Of a DNA stretch of 64,000 bases, positions 63,317-64,000 are shown in pieces (within the stretch, counting starts at the first letter, position 1; each line of letters begins with the position of its first letter). The position numbers and the translations under genes are program-made. Under the pieces are notes generated by a model. The model had not been told where the DNA came from. It saw nothing but the letters and a program-made list of their open reading frames with translations, and searched no databases. The DNA comes from Novosphingobium olei (GTDB taxonomy: Bacteria; Pseudomonadota; Alphaproteobacteria; Sphingomonadales; Sphingomonadaceae). The DNA lies in the NCBI RefSeq assembly GCF_012927405.1, contig NZ_JABBGM010000001.1:440001-504000 (forward strand). The letters are read 5' to 3'.

Positions 63317-64000
63317 CCCTTCCCAAACTTCACGTCGCAGTGCTGATGGGCGGCTGGTCGAGCGAGCGGCCGGTGTCGCTGATGAGCGGCGAGGGCGTCG
63401 CCAAGGCGCTGGAAGCGCGCGGCCATACGGTGACGCGCATCGACATGGATCGCGAAGTGGCGCTGCGGCTGGCCGAGGCGAAGCCCGATGTCGTGTTCAA
63501 TGCGCTGCACGGCACGCCCGGCGAGGACGGAACCGTGCAGGGCATGATGGACCTGATGGGGCTGACCTATACGCATTCCGGCCTCGCCACATCAGTTATT
63601 GCCATCGACAAGGAGCTGACCAAGCAGGCGCTGGTGCCCCACGGCATTCCCATGCCGGGCGGGCGCATCGTGCAGACCGCCGAGCTGTTCGAGCGCGATC
63701 CGCTGCCGCGTCCTTACGTGCTCAAGCCCGTGAACGAGGGATCCTCGGTCGGCGTCGCGATCGTGACCGCCGACGGCAACTATGGCACGCCAATCGCGCG
63801 CGACAGCATCGGTCCGTGGCAGGAGTTCGACGAGCTGCTGGCCGAGCCCTTCATCCGTGGCAAGGAACTGACGACTGCCGTCATCGCCGACAAGGCCCTG
63901 CTGGTGACCGAACTGAAGCCCAAGTCGGGCTTCTACGACTTCGATGCCAAGTATACCGAAGGCATGACCGACCACATCTGTCCGGCGGAAATCCCCGAAG
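63313..64000 (+). CDS. ddl: D-alanine: D-alanine ligase, cut by the right edge
   Basis: ATP-grasp ligase that makes D-Ala-D-Ala for MurF. About 229 residues are visible. The start LHVAVLMGGWSSERPVSLMS is typical of Ddl, with FNALHGTPGEDGTVQGMMDL and YTHSGLATSVIAIDKELTKQ next. The visible part ends within the ATP-grasp domain, after YVLKPVNEGSSVGVAIV and KELTTAVIADKALLVTELKP; the C-terminal metal site lies beyond the window. GTG start in a four-base overlap with murB. ftsQ, ftsA and ftsZ would be expected to follow. Confidence 0.93.
   Translation, partial: MTLPKLHVAVLMGGWSSERPVSLMSGEGVAKALEARGHTVTRIDMDREVALRLAEAKPDVVFNALHGTPGEDGTVQGMMDLMGLTYTHSGLATSVIAIDKELTKQALVPHGIPMPGGRIVQTAELFERDPLPRPYVLKPVNEGSSVGVAIVTADGNYGTPIARDSIGPWQEFDELLAEPFIRGKELTTAVIADKALLVTELKPKSGFYDFDAKYTEGMTDHICPAEIPE

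Overview
The window looks like a chromosomal segment of a high-GC alphaproteobacterium, most likely a sphingomonad (Novosphingobium-like). This rests on the gene families and their order: ispH-thrB-rnhA, argS-SPOR, nagZ-scpA-scpB-tatABC, bpt-tamA-tamB, glnB-glnA and a complete-looking dcw cluster. It also rests on short intergenic repeats of the CTGAGCNTGTCGAAGG type that are common in sphingomonads. The genus is inferred, not proven. Nearly everything is core, housekeeping gene content. I saw no tRNA or rRNA gene, no insertion sequence, no CRISPR array and no clear prophage.

Layout. 0-3 kb: start of a Tad/Flp pilus locus on the minus strand (cpaA, cpaB, cpaC; cpaC runs off the left edge). 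3-5.4 kb: an alpha/beta hydrolase, an FAD-dependent amine/amino-acid oxidase and a YegP-like protein. 5.5-7.9 kb (minus): ispH-thrB-rnhA. 8-14 kb (plus): a lipoprotein, argS, a SPOR protein, a beta-hydroxyacid dehydrogenase and an exported amidohydrolase. 14.2-18.2 kb (minus): nagZ-scpA-scpB-tatA-tatB-tatC, facing the argS block. 18.3-27.5 kb (plus): a VanZ-like protein, ilvA, bpt and the outer-membrane assembly pair tamA-tamB. 27.7-34.6 kb: an aldehyde dehydrogenase, a CHASE4-GGDEF-EAL c-di-GMP protein, a GH24 lysozyme, a CHAP hydrolase and an OmpA-family protein. 34.6-38.9 kb: a nucleotidyltransferase, an AT-rich orphan secreted protein, glnA and glnB (with a probable sigma-54 promoter) and map. 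38.9-48.8 kb: DUF3298-like envelope proteins, a leucyl aminopeptidase, an SH3 protein that appears to lack its peptidase half, argC, a [2Fe-2S] ferredoxin, a DNA glycosylase, an SDR, phhB, ccmAB, a cysteine synthase and a small membrane protein.

49.2 kb to the right edge is the division and cell-wall cluster: mraZ-rsmH-ftsL-ftsI-murE-murF-mraY-murD-ftsW-murG-murC-murB-ddl (ddl cut by the edge). Almost every junction is a 4-bp ATGA or GTGA stop/start overlap, so the cluster is probably one translationally coupled operon that makes UDP-MurNAc-pentapeptide and lipid II and incorporates them at the septum. The 458-bp region upstream of mraZ holds two facing arrays of CGGG boxes with a 10-bp period, which I read as MraZ operators.

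The most interesting points are these mraZ box arrays, the 527-bp structured region upstream of ompA, the two adjacent wall hydrolases, the SH3-only protein, the reversed argS/nagZ-tat arrangement and an AT-rich orphan secreted protein. I did not find convincing evidence of a wholly new multi-gene system.
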